A stretch of 64,000 bases of DNA from Notolepis coatsorum (taxonomy: Eukaryota; Chordata; Actinopteri; Aulopiformes; Paralepididae), in NCBI GenBank assembly GCA_963971535.1, contig OZ020589.1, positions 55,681,743 to 55,745,742 on the forward strand, written 5' to 3'. The stretch's first letter is position 1. Every line of letters begins with the position of its first letter. Position numbers and translations under genes: made by a program. Shown one piece after another: positions 1-11,089 of the stretch. The notes below the pieces were generated by a model, which saw only the letters and a program-made list of their open reading frames with translations, did no database searches and was not told the DNA's origin.

Positions 1-349
1 TGGTTTGCCCTGTCCGTTAACAGAATTGCATTAGTGTTACTTTTAAACCACTTTTTATGGTAACTTCAGAGAAAAGAATACCATCTTATATACACTTAGA
101 CAAAAATCATCCAAGAAACCATAGATTTCTTCACTATAAAATGTGCAGTATATTTGGTTGCAACATTTAAAGGCATTGTTCAGATGTTGACATAAAGTGG
201 TATGAAATGGGTAAATAGTGCATATTAGCCATTAACTAACTAACTAACTAACTAACTGAGGGGCGAATTCACAAAGGGATTGCGCAATGCGCAGGTTTTT
301 CTGACGCTATGCCGGCACAAATAGCTCTGAAACACAGTTTGCTATTCAC
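1..349. other. Flank with TAAC simple repeat and possible Harbinger end
   Basis: No gene is seen. A TAAC repeat sits at about 229-258. The stretch from about 259 (GGGGCGAATTCACAAAGG) resembles the terminal repeats of PIF/Harbinger elements, so it may be the left end of the Harbinger copy whose transposase lies at 2834-3860. No matching right end was found. Confidence 0.3.
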
Positions 350-627
350 TAGGGATGGGTACCGAACCGAATTAAGAGTACCGACCCAATCACGTCGGTA
401 CTACAGAGTACCGTTTCACGTGAGATCCGCCGGTGCCACATTTCGTACTGTAGAAGTCCGATGACGTCAACGTTTCGTTTACCGCGAAACGAAAGCTATG
501 AAGTGTGCCGCTTCAACGTTCACGCGCGCACAATACACGCTTACCTAGGATTTTACTTGATTAAACAACAAAGCAGTCGGGGCAATGGCAAGCCGAAAAC
601 GGTCACAAGTTTTGTTACACTTTACAA

Positions 628-658
628 AGCTAGATGCAGACAACGCTCGCTGCAATAT

Positions 659-754
<96 letters not shown>

Positions 755-780
755 GCAGCGAGCGTTGTCTGCATCTAGCT
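628..780. repeat. Perfect palindrome with AT core
   Basis: Arms of at least 37 bases, beginning AGCTAGATGCAGAC and mirrored at the right as GTCTGCATCTAGCT, surround roughly 80 bases of alternating AT. The whole 153 bp can fold into a hairpin or cruciform. The left arm is hAT coding sequence (KLDADNARCNI), so the right arm is an inverted copy of it. Confidence 0.95.
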
Positions 781-791
781 AATATTATTAA

Positions 792-2356
792 CACATTGGA
801 CGCCAGACCCAAGATAAGTCGGGTTAACTCGCCATCGCTTGAGCGCCAAACCCGAGAAAAGTCGGGTTTTGGTTGTTATTTCTTTTATTCGCTATTTCCA
901 TTCACAATTCATCGAGGGAGTCTGATGTTATCATTGGGAATGGGTCTGAGATCGCAAACGTCCAATACCGCCACCTAACGCCTTGCGGCCGGTATTGCAC
1001 ATCCTTGGAATCTCTCTGGCTTGGCCTGTACGTCGATCTAAAAAGTCTGGTCTGGGTTTTCCTAGTCGGGCAGGAGTAACGTTTATAACACATGGATTGG
1101 GGAGAATCAAGCACGGCCGATTCATGTTATTTGGTGGATTATGTTGGCAACACGATCGACATCAATGGCGATCAGATAATTGGAATATTCTTTTTGCAGT
1201 ACATCCTAGTCAAGGTAAGGGCTATATGGTATCAATCTTGTGTTGACCCGAGCATGCCTTCATTGTGATCATAAAGTGTTACTGTAACGTTACTCCACAA
1301 CGTATGCCATTGGTGACGATCGAAGCATAGCACTGTTTACTATTTCATACAGTACCGTACTTTTCGCACTATAAGCCGCACCTGACTATAAGCCGCAGCA
1401 GCTAAATTGAATGATGTGTACATATATAAGCCGCACTGGACTATAAGCCGCATGTGTTTTAATGTTTAATTACCATATGTAAGGAGTGGAGCCTGCGGCT
1501 TAATTTGACTCAACACGGGAAACCTCACCCGGCCCGGACACGGAAAGGATTGACAGATTGATTGCTCTTTCTCGATTCTGTGAGTGGTGGTGCATGGCCG
1601 TTCTTATATTGAGCTTTAAGTTCCCACCTCTACAGAGAATGACTCCCATTGGGACACAATACTGTCGAACAAATAACATTAACTCATTTACAAGTTGTAT
1701 TAAGTTTAGCAAATAAGGGAACAGATAAATAACATTTCAATGCAGTAAAAAAAGCAATATTTCGATTTTCGGGTTTTGTCCACATATAAGCCGCACCGTT
1801 ATATAAGCCGCAGGGTCGAAAAATGGGGAAAAAAGCTGCGGCTTATAGTCCGAAAAGTACGGTACTTGGTTTCAATAAATGAACCCAGTACATTTTACTG
1901 GGTTCAAACTGACACAAAATGTTGATTTATTCATTATGATCCGTTTGAAAATTTGAAATATAGGCCTCCCTCTTATACAGGCCTCCTCCTAATACAAGCC
2001 TGGTACCCGCTACAGTTGAAACAAATACAAGCCGGGGTTACTATTAGAGGAATTACGGTAATACCGATAATATAGCGTTGATTTCAGATTGATTGTTGAT
2101 CCAGGCGAGGAATGGCATGGTTTCTAGTGAAATGCACTAAACGCTGCTTAGCGGCGTTTCCTGGGATTACACAGAATTACTCTAAAACTATACTCATATT
2201 CACCACGGTATAAAACGGGAATGTATGGATGAAATAATTATTTCTTTTTCACAAATTGAACTATAGTTACTCAATGTCAAATGGGCAATAGTTTTATATC
2301 CATAGCTATGATATTTATTATAGTTTCAGCCCTGCAAACCTCTGGCGCTGAATGTG
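792..2356. mobile_element. piggyBac-type nonautonomous element
   Basis: Bounded by TTAA at 788-791 and 2357-2360, with ends CACATTGGACGCC and GGCGCTGAATGTG. The same end pattern (CACTTTGAGTGCC) recurs at 7989, 9946, 34659, 39637 and 46661, always at TTAA. TTAA targeting is the hallmark of piggyBac. No transposase was seen; the interior holds a TA-flanked MITE. Confidence 0.75.
1355..1862. mobile_element. TA-flanked MITE, copy 1
   Basis: 508 bp with inverted ends CCGTACTTTTCG and CGAAAAGTACGG flanked by TA on both sides. Sub-terminal motifs ATAAGCCGC recur several times in both orientations. Two relatives are at 44845-45352 (also 508 bp, inverted) and 45469-46012. A 70-codon open frame on one strand is shared with copy 2, but it is probably just element sequence. 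TA flanks suggest a Tc1/mariner-type mobiliser, which is inference. Confidence 0.8.
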
Positions 2357-2833
2357 TTAACACATTGTTCTAAATAAATAATAATGATAAATTATTTGAA
2401 GTTTAAATTTTTACTTTTATTTTTTTTTACAACTGAGGTAGATTACCTTTTTGAGACTAAAGTACCGAAAAAAGGTACCGTTGGGTACCGGTATCGATTC
2501 ACAGGTATCGGTACCGGTACCAGTTCAAATGTGAAAGGTACCCAACCCTACTATTCACAGAGGAGGCACAACGAGTCAAATGAGGTGGTAACTGCGTTCC
2601 ATCAGCATTGCGTCCGATGCTATTTGCACGTATTTAAATTAGGTGATATGGGCGGAACATGTTCCCCTTTCTATGCAAATGAGCCTCGTCCAAAAACACT
2701 CCCAATTCACAACGTCCGGCGCAAATTGCACAGTTAAAGCGACACTCCTAACGTCTTCAGAGATCTGGTGGTAATTAAGCGCATCTATAAAGGTGCATCA
2801 TTGCCAGTGTCACTGCCAGCATCACAGGTGATC

Positions 2834-3860
2834 ATGGCAGCAGTAATTGTTGCCAGACGCAGGCATCGTAATGCCAGGCGTGCCTGTGAAAGAATATTTA
2901 GGAGAATAATCACTTTTTTATTTAAGTGAGGATGACATTGAGCCAGCCACCCAGAGATCCCATGCAATACCTGGCATTGTCAAACTGCAGTAAACCCTCC
3001 AGGTTCTTGCGTCTGGCTCCTTCCAGACGCCTATCGCAGGTGCCTCTGGAATATCACAACCATCCATCAGCAGGGCTATGTGGGGTGTTGTACCAGCCAT
3101 TCTTCGCAGAGTGGCAAGATACATAAAATTGCCCCAAGACAGACGCAAAATTGAGGAGACAAAGCAGGAGTTTTTTTTAACGTTGTCGGATTCCCCAATG
3201 TTGTGGGCGCTATTGACTGCACTCACATTCCAATTTTACGACCAAGTGAAAACGAACATGTTTTTAGAAATAGGAAACAAACATTCAATCAACACCCAGG
3301 TAGTGTGCAACGGCAGTAATATAATAACGAATGTGGTTTCCAAGTTTCCTGGGTGTGTGCACGACGGCAGTCTATACGGAATGATGCAAGACATGGATGA
3401 CAATCCCTGGTTACTGGGTAAGAAAGTAGCTTTTAGAAAACGTTTGTGCTGTAATATTCATTGCAAATGTATGGGGGGAAAGTATGTGCTTTTGTATCAT
3501 AGGTGACGGCGGCTACCAACTCCAGCCATGGCTTACGACTCCTGTGTGTAATCCTGCCAACGTTGGGGAGGCAGCATACAAACAGGCTCACATCAGAACG
3601 CGCAGTGTGATCGAGCGCACATTTGGCATCTTAAAAAGCTGCTTTAGATGCCTGGATCGTAGCGGTGGGGCAATAGTATAGTCCCAGCAAAGTGTGCCAG
3701 ATCATTGTGGTGTGCTGCATCCTGCACAACATTGTCATGAGAGCCGGTCTGCCCATGGATGTGGATCTGCATCCTGAGGAGCACGGAGATGTCCACCTGT
3801 CCACCTGCCTCATGTGCGAGCAGATGAGGGCAGCCATGTCAGGAAAAACATAGTCACAAA
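2834..3860 (+). pseudogene. PIF/Harbinger DDE transposase remnant
   Basis: A HARBI1-like nuclease that would cut and paste Harbinger DNA. From the ATG at 2834 one reads MAAVIVARRRHRNARRA; then, over several frames, [38 protein letters not shown] (first catalytic Asp), NVVSKFPGCVHDGSLYGM (second Asp), DNPWLLG, GDGGYQLQPWLTTPV, and IRTRSVIERTFGILK with the catalytic Glu, then CCILHN. A stop near 2991 and frameshifts near 3175, 3290 and 3675 break it. A plausible 85-bp intron at 3418-3502 (GTAAG to ATAG) separates LLG from GDGGY. It is not functional as it stands. Confidence 0.85.
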
Positions 3861-4009
3861 TGATTACACCTGATATGCTTTGCTGTCTCTGCAACCAAAT
3901 AAAGTTGTCTTGAAAATACAAATAGGCCTACATCATTCGGCCTATACCACCAAATATTCAATGAAAAGTAAGAAAAATAACTCCTCTCCTTTGGGTGCTG
4001 GGTTAAGTT

Positions 4010-4095
4010 ATAATCAAAATAAAGAGGTGGAGTAAAATAAAATGAAGTTAAGCACAATCGAATATAATATAATTATGAAATCAAATATAGGCCAG
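4010..4095. repeat. ~105-bp satellite, left part
   Basis: Partial unit with AATAAAGAGG and ATCAAATATAGGCCA motifs, cut from the units at 5636-5945 by the Harbinger insertion. Confidence 0.75.
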
Positions 4096-5635
4096 GGCCC
4101 TCATTTATCAATGGTGCGTACGCACAGATATGTGTGTAACCCGTGCGTACGATCATTTCTAAGCAAAGTGTGGGATTTATCAATTTGAACGTGTGCTTGA
4201 CTTTGTGCGTATATATATGCGTACCTGGCGCCCAGCGGTAGAATATGAAGACTGCAGACGGACGGCATTATGCTTTCATTAGTTTCATGCATTAGTTTCA
4301 ACAATGCTGTGTTCTGTATGACCCGTAATTCACTATAGTTCATTGTAAAATAGCGACATTAGTGTAATTATTGTCAAACCCTAAATAGCATTTGGAATAG
4401 GTATTTCCGAATGAATTCAGCCTGGTTCATAGCGTTATTATTATAATAATAATAATAATATATAGATATAGGGCAGTCTATTTGCAGAGAGAGAACATAA
4501 TAATATTAAGTATAGTCCGCTACCCGAGACACATTCTCCTTGATTTGTACCGTAATTTGAGACCCAAAACGCAGTGTTGGATGTCGATGTCGTAATTTCC
4601 CCAACCCCCCCCAACTACATACAATATCCATATATCAATAACAGGAGGCCAAGAAAGGATTTTACGCCAGGTTACCCAACATCATCGGAGCAATAGACTG
4701 TACCCATGTAGCTTTCAAAGCTCCATCAATAAACAAATCCAGTAATGTGAACGGGATTCCACTCGGTCAATGTACAGATAATCTGCGATGCGCATTTTGG
4801 CTGATAATGTCGTTGCCGGTGGCTGGGAGGAACACGACTCATTCAGGCCTAATTGTATTTAATTCAATTGTAATGTTATTACTGGGGAATCTATAATTAA
4901 AACATCACTTAAATGCAGATCAGGGTTATCCACTGACTGAAGCCATAATGACTCTGACCAGAACCACGGGCTCACAAGCGCACAATAGGCATTGTAGAGC
5001 GCAGAGTTGGCCGGCTGAAATTGATTTCATTTCAGTCATTACAGTGCTTAATGTCAGGTCAGCTTGTCATTTATTTCTGTCAATGTGCTGGTTCTGTAGC
5101 AGGACTGGGTCAGTCAACATCCTTGGCTCCCGGCGCACCGAAGATAGTCTACACGCTCCCTCCTCTTCAGCGGAGTTGTCTGTGAAGTGTGAACTTGACA
5201 ACTTCATTGGATTTATTTATTCTCTAAAAATGTTTATAATCATACGATTAAATATTGTTTAAAATAAAACGCTAAATACTATTATTCTGTGTGTCATGTT
5301 TCCAAATAAGATTGTTCACAACGGGAAATGCTGTATACATTGAATTAGTTGGTTAGACCTCGGTGATCAATCTCGCTCTCAGTGAAGTTTCTCTGAGTTC
5401 CCTCGGCTTAGTCCATTATTTCACATCCCATGGGGGTGTTTCATGACCATATATGGATAATCGTGCACGAGCATAGACGTTAAGAACAAATGGTATTTAT
5501 CAACACAGAGTGTGCGTGGGACACGTCTACGGACGTGTGATAAATCCAGATTTTTCTGTACGTACACACATTCTAAATTCTGTGCTTAAGAACGAAAATA
5601 GAACACTTTCTAAGAATTGTTGATAAATGAGGGCC
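4096..5635 (+). mobile_element. Harbinger element with transposase relic
   Basis: Inverted ends GGCCCTCATTTATCAA and TTGATAAATGAGGGCC are flanked by 3-bp CAG duplications (4093-4095, 5636-5638). The 3-bp duplication fits PIF/Harbinger. Inside, pieces of a second DDE transposase can be read: FYARLPNIIGAIDCTHVAFK (about 4650-4715), DQGYPL (about 4920) and RTIGIVERRVGRLK (about 4980-5020). Reading frames are broken and the middle is missing. It sits inside a tandem satellite whose uninterrupted form is visible next to it. Confidence 0.85.
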
Positions 5636-5945
5636 CAGGGCTGTACAACTGTTAATAAAGAGGGTGAATACAATTAGATGGGATATAAACTAAATTAAAT
5701 ATAGCACAATAGAATAGAATAGAATTATGAAATCAAATATAGGCCAGGGCTGTACAACTTTCAATAAAGAGGTTGAGTAAAATGAAATGAGATATAAACT
5801 AAATTAAATATAGCACAATATAATATAATTATTAAATCAAATATAGGCCAGGGCTGTACAACTGTTAATAAAGAGGTTGAATAAAATTAAATGGGATATA
5901 ACCTAAATTAAATATAACACAATAGAATATAGTACAATTATAAGT
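5636..5945. repeat. ~105-bp satellite, right part
   Basis: Three diverged units starting GGGCTGTACAACTGTTAAT or GGGCTGTACAACTTTCAAT, each with TAAACTAAATTAAATATAG and, in the first two, ending ATCAAATATAGGCCA. Confidence 0.85.
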
Positions 5946-6546
5946 TTTTTTTTTTTATAGGAATAGGACATGACAAACCTATGCAATGATGAAAGATAGT
6001 GACAAAAACAAAGGATGCAATGTGTCATGAAAATACAAATTAAGCAAGCTCTATACATTACGCAATAAATGGAATACTAATGGTGAAAAATACTGTTATG
6101 TATATGCCTCATTTCGGGTTTGTTTTTCACCGTCCTGATATTTGCCAACAGCGATGCTTAATTATTCCCTCAGAGCGATGCAATTCCTTAGATCCATTTT
6201 GTATCTTGACGAACGCCAGTATATTACTAAGCACTAGGGTTATCTAGCTAGCTAGATCCAAGATATCACATCAGTCTGAGAGATGAATATATGCATCGGG
6301 AATGCATCTGTTGTATTCGGTTGTCGATGGATAAAACTTTAGTTTGCATGTCGTGGAGTGGATTAAAACTTTGCCCGACCCGCTTGGAATGCAGCCAGAA
6401 CACAGACCTGAGTAATTCAGCCAACGGCAATGAATCAATTACACTACTGAATTTCAATAGTATTTCATACCACTTTATATAAGAAAATCTAAACTCTGTT
6501 ACCCAGCCATCCTCCACAAACTAAGTATGATGGGGTCTCCTCTGAC
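5946..6546. other. No gene seen
   Basis: AT-rich sequence 3' of the last sclt1 exon in view. The missing C-terminal exon of sclt1 was looked for here on the minus strand and not found. Confidence 0.5.
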
Positions 6547-6642
6547 CTGCTGTGTGGCAGTGGTTGCCCTCTGCTCTGCCTGCATCAGCCGCCTCTGGAG
6601 ACGACTGGCCTTCTCTTGGTACTCTGCCAGCTGTCTCTCATT
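6547..6642 (-). CDS. sclt1: sclt1 exon 13 of 13 seen
   Basis: Ninety-six bases, 32 codons, NERQLAEYQEKASRLQRRL through ATTATQQ, phase 0 to 0. Human reads NEKLILEHQEKANRLQRRL and ASASQQ. The acceptor is TGTCTAG and the donor CAG/GTCAGA. In human about 20 further residues follow in a last exon; a matching piece was searched for by eye below 6547 and not found, so it is probably outside the window or buried among the repeats. Confidence 0.93.
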
Positions 6643-6763
6643 CTAGACACAGACAGCTAGTTTTCATGAGTTTCATCACTAATACACATACACTCTACCG
6701 TTTAAAACACAAATACACTCCAATGTATAATGATAAGTGCATGTGTGTGTTTTTTACACTGAC

Positions 6764-6842
6764 CTCTGCAACAGTCTCATGATCAGTCTCCAGCTGGATC
6801 TCTAGCTCTTGAGACCGTTGCTTCTGTCGGTTCAACTCCGTT
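6764..6842 (-). CDS. sclt1: sclt1 exon 12 of 13 seen
   Basis: Seventy-nine bases completing a Lys codon and reading TELNRQKQRSQELEIQLE through HETVAE, phase 2 to 0. Human has SELSRQKLHTQELLSQLEMANEKVAE. The acceptor is GCTTTCAG and the donor GAG/GTCAGT. The next intron is only 121 bp. Confidence 0.93.
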
Positions 6843-7984
6843 CTGAAAGCATATGAACCATGAGCTGAATTGTGTATACAGTATATATTTGTATTTACAT
6901 TTTTCATTTTATTTAATAAAATCATTTTTTTTATTAAGATTGTTTACAAAATAGCATTTTTTTTTCATTTTCACATGTTTCCATCAATCAACCAGTTCCC
7001 ACACTGATCAATGTTGTGTAACCTCACTCTTGCTTAAAGCAAAACAAGTCCATATTATTTCTAGCTGCTACTGAGATGTTGGTGTACATCCACCTCCAGA
7101 TTCAGATGATTTATTATCACATCTTCATATAAAAGTACAGGAGTGAAATTATTTGGTTTGGTTCCTCGACCTTACAGCAGCAATGGTAATAGAATACAAT
7201 AAAGCAATATAAGTAGCATGAAATAGCAGCATACAAATTATATTAAAGTAGCATTAATTAATATAGCACAATATATAATAGAAACATATATTTGATTTGA
7301 TTTGACATTTAAAAAAAAATACAAGATTCCAGAAAACATCAAAGGATGCTACACAAAAAAGTCAAGACTTATTTCCATTGTGGTCCTTGGTCTCAGACAG
7401 ACAAGCAATACAAAACATGACCACAAATAACAATTTGACAAACTACATAGACATGTACATTTTAAATGCAGTACAAAAAGTAGCCACAGACAACAATGTA
7501 TCAGACAACATTTTAATGCATTTTAAAATCTAGTTTTTAACATTGTCGAGGAGTCATGATTTGACTTTTTTCTTAAAATCGTGTCGGCTACTAATGCATT
7601 TTAGCTGTGAAGGTAGCAAATTCCAATTTGTGGCTCCCCAGAATTTAAAAGAACATTTGCCCATATTTGTTTTGAGTAGTATAGTACAGTGTGGATACAG
7701 TCTGTAAAGTGCAGTGTGTGTGCAGTAGATGTGTATATGTGCGTGTGTTTAATTGTTCTCATGTTTGTGTGTGATTGTGTGTGTGCGTGTGTGGGGGGAA
7801 TAAACTGTCGCGGAGTCTGCTGGTCTGAGACAGTGGTACAGTCTGCCAGACGGCATCAGCTGAAACAGTCTGTGGTTGGGGGTCTTTGATAATCTTGTGG
7901 ACTTTTCTGACGTCCATTGTATATATCCTGGATGGAGGGAAGCTCACATCCACTGATGTTCTGAGCTCCTTGGTCTTACAGACG
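6843..7984. other. Start of intron 12 region, LINE-like debris
   Basis: Intronic sequence upstream (on +) of the first MITE. About 7090-7200 resembles the minus-strand 3' end of a LINE, and a GT-rich tract lies at 7714-7793. No open reading frame with recognisable content. Confidence 0.4.
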
Positions 7985-7988
7985 TTAA

Positions 7989-8345
7989 CACTTTGAGTGC
8001 CAGCAGGGGGCGCCAGAAATAGCACTTGAGTGCCAACGTCCACTTCAATGATAGAGCTCTCATATTTGCGAACGCATAAACTACATCTTAAATTATGTGT
8101 ATAATCTGGCCGTCGCTTATCAACGACTTGTTTGCAGTCAACATTGTCGAAACAGATTGTTTTTTTTAATCGGTTCATTTCCGTTTTATACCATTTTGAA
8201 AAACTCTTTTTTTGAAAGTTTCAGGAAAATATAAAGATTCTGTGATAAACACCCTTTACTGGAATATTCTGGAATACACAAAAAACATTGTCATTTTTCT
8301 GCCTATTTATGAATTGTTTTCAAATAAACGTTAGATTATCGATAG

Positions 8346-8387
<42 letters not shown>

Positions 8388-8632
8388 TGTACTTATGCAC
8401 GCTATAGAAGCGGGCTGAAAAATCGATTATCTCATTTCCTGATCAGCACACACACACACACACATAGGGCCCATGTTGATATCTCTGTGAAAAAAGCTCT
8501 GATTATCCTAAGACTGGTAAAATAGATTCCTTACCTCAGATCAGATGTTCTCCAAAAAGATTATTCCAATTCCTGATCGCCATTCCATTCGGCATGAACA
8601 AACGAGTAATCTCGTCATTGGCACTCAAAGCG
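7989..8632. mobile_element. piggyBac-type MITE
   Basis: Ends CACTTTGAGTGCC and GGCACTCAAAGCG at TTAA (7985-7988) on the left and a decayed TTGA (8633-8636) on the right. It contains a TAA repeat (8349-8385) and a CA repeat (8443-8464). Internal sequence is shared with the copies at 39637-41266 and 43597-44475. Confidence 0.75.
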
Positions 8633-8964
8633 TTGAGAGAGGTTGTATTTTGGAATGCTTAGCTAGAACATGAGTGCTTCTCAATGTCCTCCCTTGTAAT
8701 CTTTTTCTTTGTCAGTAATTTAGCCCCTTTGTTATTAGTGTACATATGACATGGTGTATGTTTGTTCATTGATGCGACAGTGCCTGGCAACTGTTTTTTT
8801 CTTTATGATCTGTCTTGATGTGTATTTGTGACTATAAAATCTGAAAATAAAATATATTTAAAAAAAACGATGCCACCGATGTAGGCCGTTTTGTCGTTGT
8901 TGGTAATCCGCTGTTTGTGGAAAATGTCCAATAAAGAAAATTGCAAATTAAAAATAAACTTGTA

Positions 8965-9052
8965 TGGTGTGGGGGTTTGGTGTGTCTCTGGTGTGCATGG
9001 GGGCTTGGTGTGTCTCTGGTGTGCATGGGGGCTTGGTGTGTCTCAGGTGTTC
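8965..9052. repeat. ~28-bp minisatellite, left block
   Basis: Three units of the CATGGGGGCTTGGTGTGTCT type. The same array resumes at 9697, so the L2 piece between was inserted into it. Confidence 0.85.
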
Positions 9053-9696
9053 ATAATAATAATTCATTGTATTTGTAAAGCGCTTCTCAGGAACACAAAG
9101 TCACTGACATTAGGTGGGGAAAACAGAGAAAACAAAGAAACAAAAGGAACATAAGACCACAGGGAAACAGGGAAAACAGCATGATACACAGAAAACATAA
9201 GGCCACAGTAACAAAGATCAAAACAGGTTGGAGGGGTGGGGGGGGGGTTAAGGTTGGGGAAGGTTGAAGGCTAGGGCGATTCGAAGGTGGAGAGTGTGGG
9301 GGAGTCTCTGATGGTCTGAGGGAGGGAGTTCCAGAGTCGACGTGCAGTGCGTGAGAAGGCCCGATCACCAATGTTTTTGAGCTTGGATGAAGGGACAGTG
9401 AGGGAAGCAGTGGAGGACCGGAGGGAACGGGTGGGGCGGTAGGGAAGAAGGTCAGTCGGTAGGGGGGGGGGGGCGGCTATGGAGGGCTTTGAAGGTGAGG
9501 AGTAGTGTTTTGAAGTTGATGCATTCCGTGATCGGGAGCCAGTGTAGAGTGGAGGACAGGAGTGATGTGTTCACGGGACCGGGTGTTAGTGAGGAGGCGG
9601 TCGGCTGAGTTTTGGACCATCTGCAGTTCATGGAGGGAGCGGGAGGTGATGCCAGTGAGGAGGGAGTTGCAATAGTTGAGGCGGGAGGAGATGAAG
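9053..9696 (-). mobile_element. L2-like LINE fragment
   Basis: On the minus strand the C-terminal part of an L2-type reverse transcriptase can be read: FISSRLNYCNSLLTGITS, LQMVQNSADRLLT, HITPVL and LLLTFKALHS. The 3' end, with a TTTACAAATACAATG-like tail, is at about 9060-9085. Frames are broken. It lacks the RT core and interrupts a minisatellite. Confidence 0.8.
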
Positions 9697-9930
9697 GCAT
9701 GGGGGCTTGGCATGTCTCTGGTGTGCATGGGGGCTTGGTGTGTCTCTGGTGTGCATGGGGGCTTGGTATGTATCAGGTGTTCATGGGGCTTGGTATGTCT
9801 CTGGTGTTCATGGGGGCTTGGTATGTATCAGGTGTTCATGGGGGCTTGGTATGTCTCTGGTGTTCATGGGGGCTTGGTACTGTATGTATCAGGTGTTCAT
9901 GGGGGCTTGGTATGTCTCTGGTGTGCTTTG
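9697..9930. repeat. ~28-bp minisatellite, right block
   Basis: About eight units alternating TGTCTCTGGTGTTCATG and TGTATCAGGTGTTCATG. All three frames are open through the array only because of the repeat; it is not a gene. Confidence 0.9.
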
Positions 9931-9945
9931 ATGTTTCTTCCTTAA

Positions 9946-10603
9946 CACTTTCAGTGCCGTTCACGTAGAACTACGTTTCTGTCGTCCGATCGTTGAGTGC
10001 CGGAAACGTAGATCTACGTATTTCTTTCATTATCTATATCCATTCATAATTCATATTGGATTATTTTTTTTCCATTACTTCAGAGACCAGGTAAGGACAC
10101 CATATATGAAAGCTTGCGTTGATCTGATATTTATTTCTACTGCGATTGAAGCTATATGTGTTTATGTGTCTAGCTGTTCTGCCGTTGGGTTGCAGGAGGC
10201 AGGGGGCGCGCCGGTCTAAGCCACATTGCATGCGTGCACGACAAAGGATAATAGTGATGATCTAGCGTTGATTTCAGGAAGATCCGATAATCGGGCGAAA
10301 AATGACAACGTGTTTATTGAATTACACAAAAACGCTGTTTGTGTCTTTTCCCTGGAATTGCTCAAAAGCGGCCGGACTATGTTCATATTCAAAACGGTAT
10401 AAAATGGAAATGTACGGATGAAAAAATAATCAGTTTTTTGCACATTGACCAGAAGCAGCTCAATGAGACTCAAGGACGTTATTAGACCCATAGCGATACT
10501 ATCAAATATAAGTTTAGTTCTACAAACTACAACTACGTTTACATGGGGTTAATGGGCGGCACGGAAGTAGTCACTTCCCGGAAGGGGCGTGGCACTCAAT
10601 GTG
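9946..10603. mobile_element. piggyBac-type MITE
   Basis: Ends CACTTTCAGTGCC and GGCACTCAATGTG, with intact TTAA at 9942-9945 and 10604-10607. Confidence 0.85.
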
Positions 10604-11089
10604 TTAATTCGTCTCACCTCCCTTTTATCTAGCGTGTGTTGTTGGCTGGTGAGTTTGGTTATGGCAAGCTTGACTCTAAATTGTATCCATCCTTATCTCT
10701 CCTGCCTCCACATATCAAGGATGGTGATGCTATCCAGGGTCCTGAACTGACCTTTGCTAAAGAGCTTGTTCTTAAAAAAGGAGTACACTCCACTTTTCTG
10801 CAAAATAATGATCTTTAATTTACCACTATATGACAAGATTGTTGTTCAATTGCATGCTCGTGTGTCCAATATTTACTGTGCTCCATATATAATACAATAC
10901 AATCCACAAGGGATGTGTAGGAGAATTGCCTAAAAACCCTTGCATGTGGCTCGCCTGAGACGGCTGCAGCTGCAGATCGCTCTACCCCTTTCTGTACTTT
11001 TTCAAGTTCTACGTCTTTATTGTAATTTTTTTTTTTACCTGGACACAAGTCCTTATTTATTTAAGTCGTAAGAGTTTTTGTCCATCTGG
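10604..11089. other. Intron segment with a 125-bp repeated block
   Basis: The block at about 10757-10900 (CTTTGCTAAAGAGCTTGTTC onward) recurs at 27283-27413 with few differences. Its family is not recognised. No gene is seen; the LINE 5' region begins towards the end. Confidence 0.5.

Larger units (their letters stand above)
350..2550 (+). mobile_element. hAT element with nested insertions
   Basis: The ends are TAGGGATGGGTACC on the left and GGTACCCAACCCTA on the right, flanked by a perfect 8-bp target duplication CTATTCAC (342-349 and 2551-2558), as hAT transposases make. A short coding piece at 585-660, MASRKRS then LHFTKLDADNARCNI, looks like the start of a BED zinc finger of a hAT transposase. 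The rest of the transposase is missing. A palindrome (628-780), a piggyBac-type element (792-2356) and a MITE (1355-1862) are inserted within it. A partial relative is at about 52870-53143. Confidence 0.85.

Noticed and set aside
585..812. Open frames over the AT repeat
   Set aside because: Only Ile-Tyr repeats from TA; the first 25 residues are the hAT piece already noted.
1500..1712. A 70-codon gene on minus, repeated at 44995-45207
   Set aside because: Both lie at the same place inside copies of one MITE; the shared peptide only reflects recent element duplication.
2834..3860. Domesticated HARBI1-like gene
   Set aside because: At least four frame breaks and a stop early in the sequence argue for a dead transposon copy.
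9612..9968. Long open frames over the 28-bp minisatellite
   Set aside because: All frames are open because of the repeat; no protein-like composition or homology.
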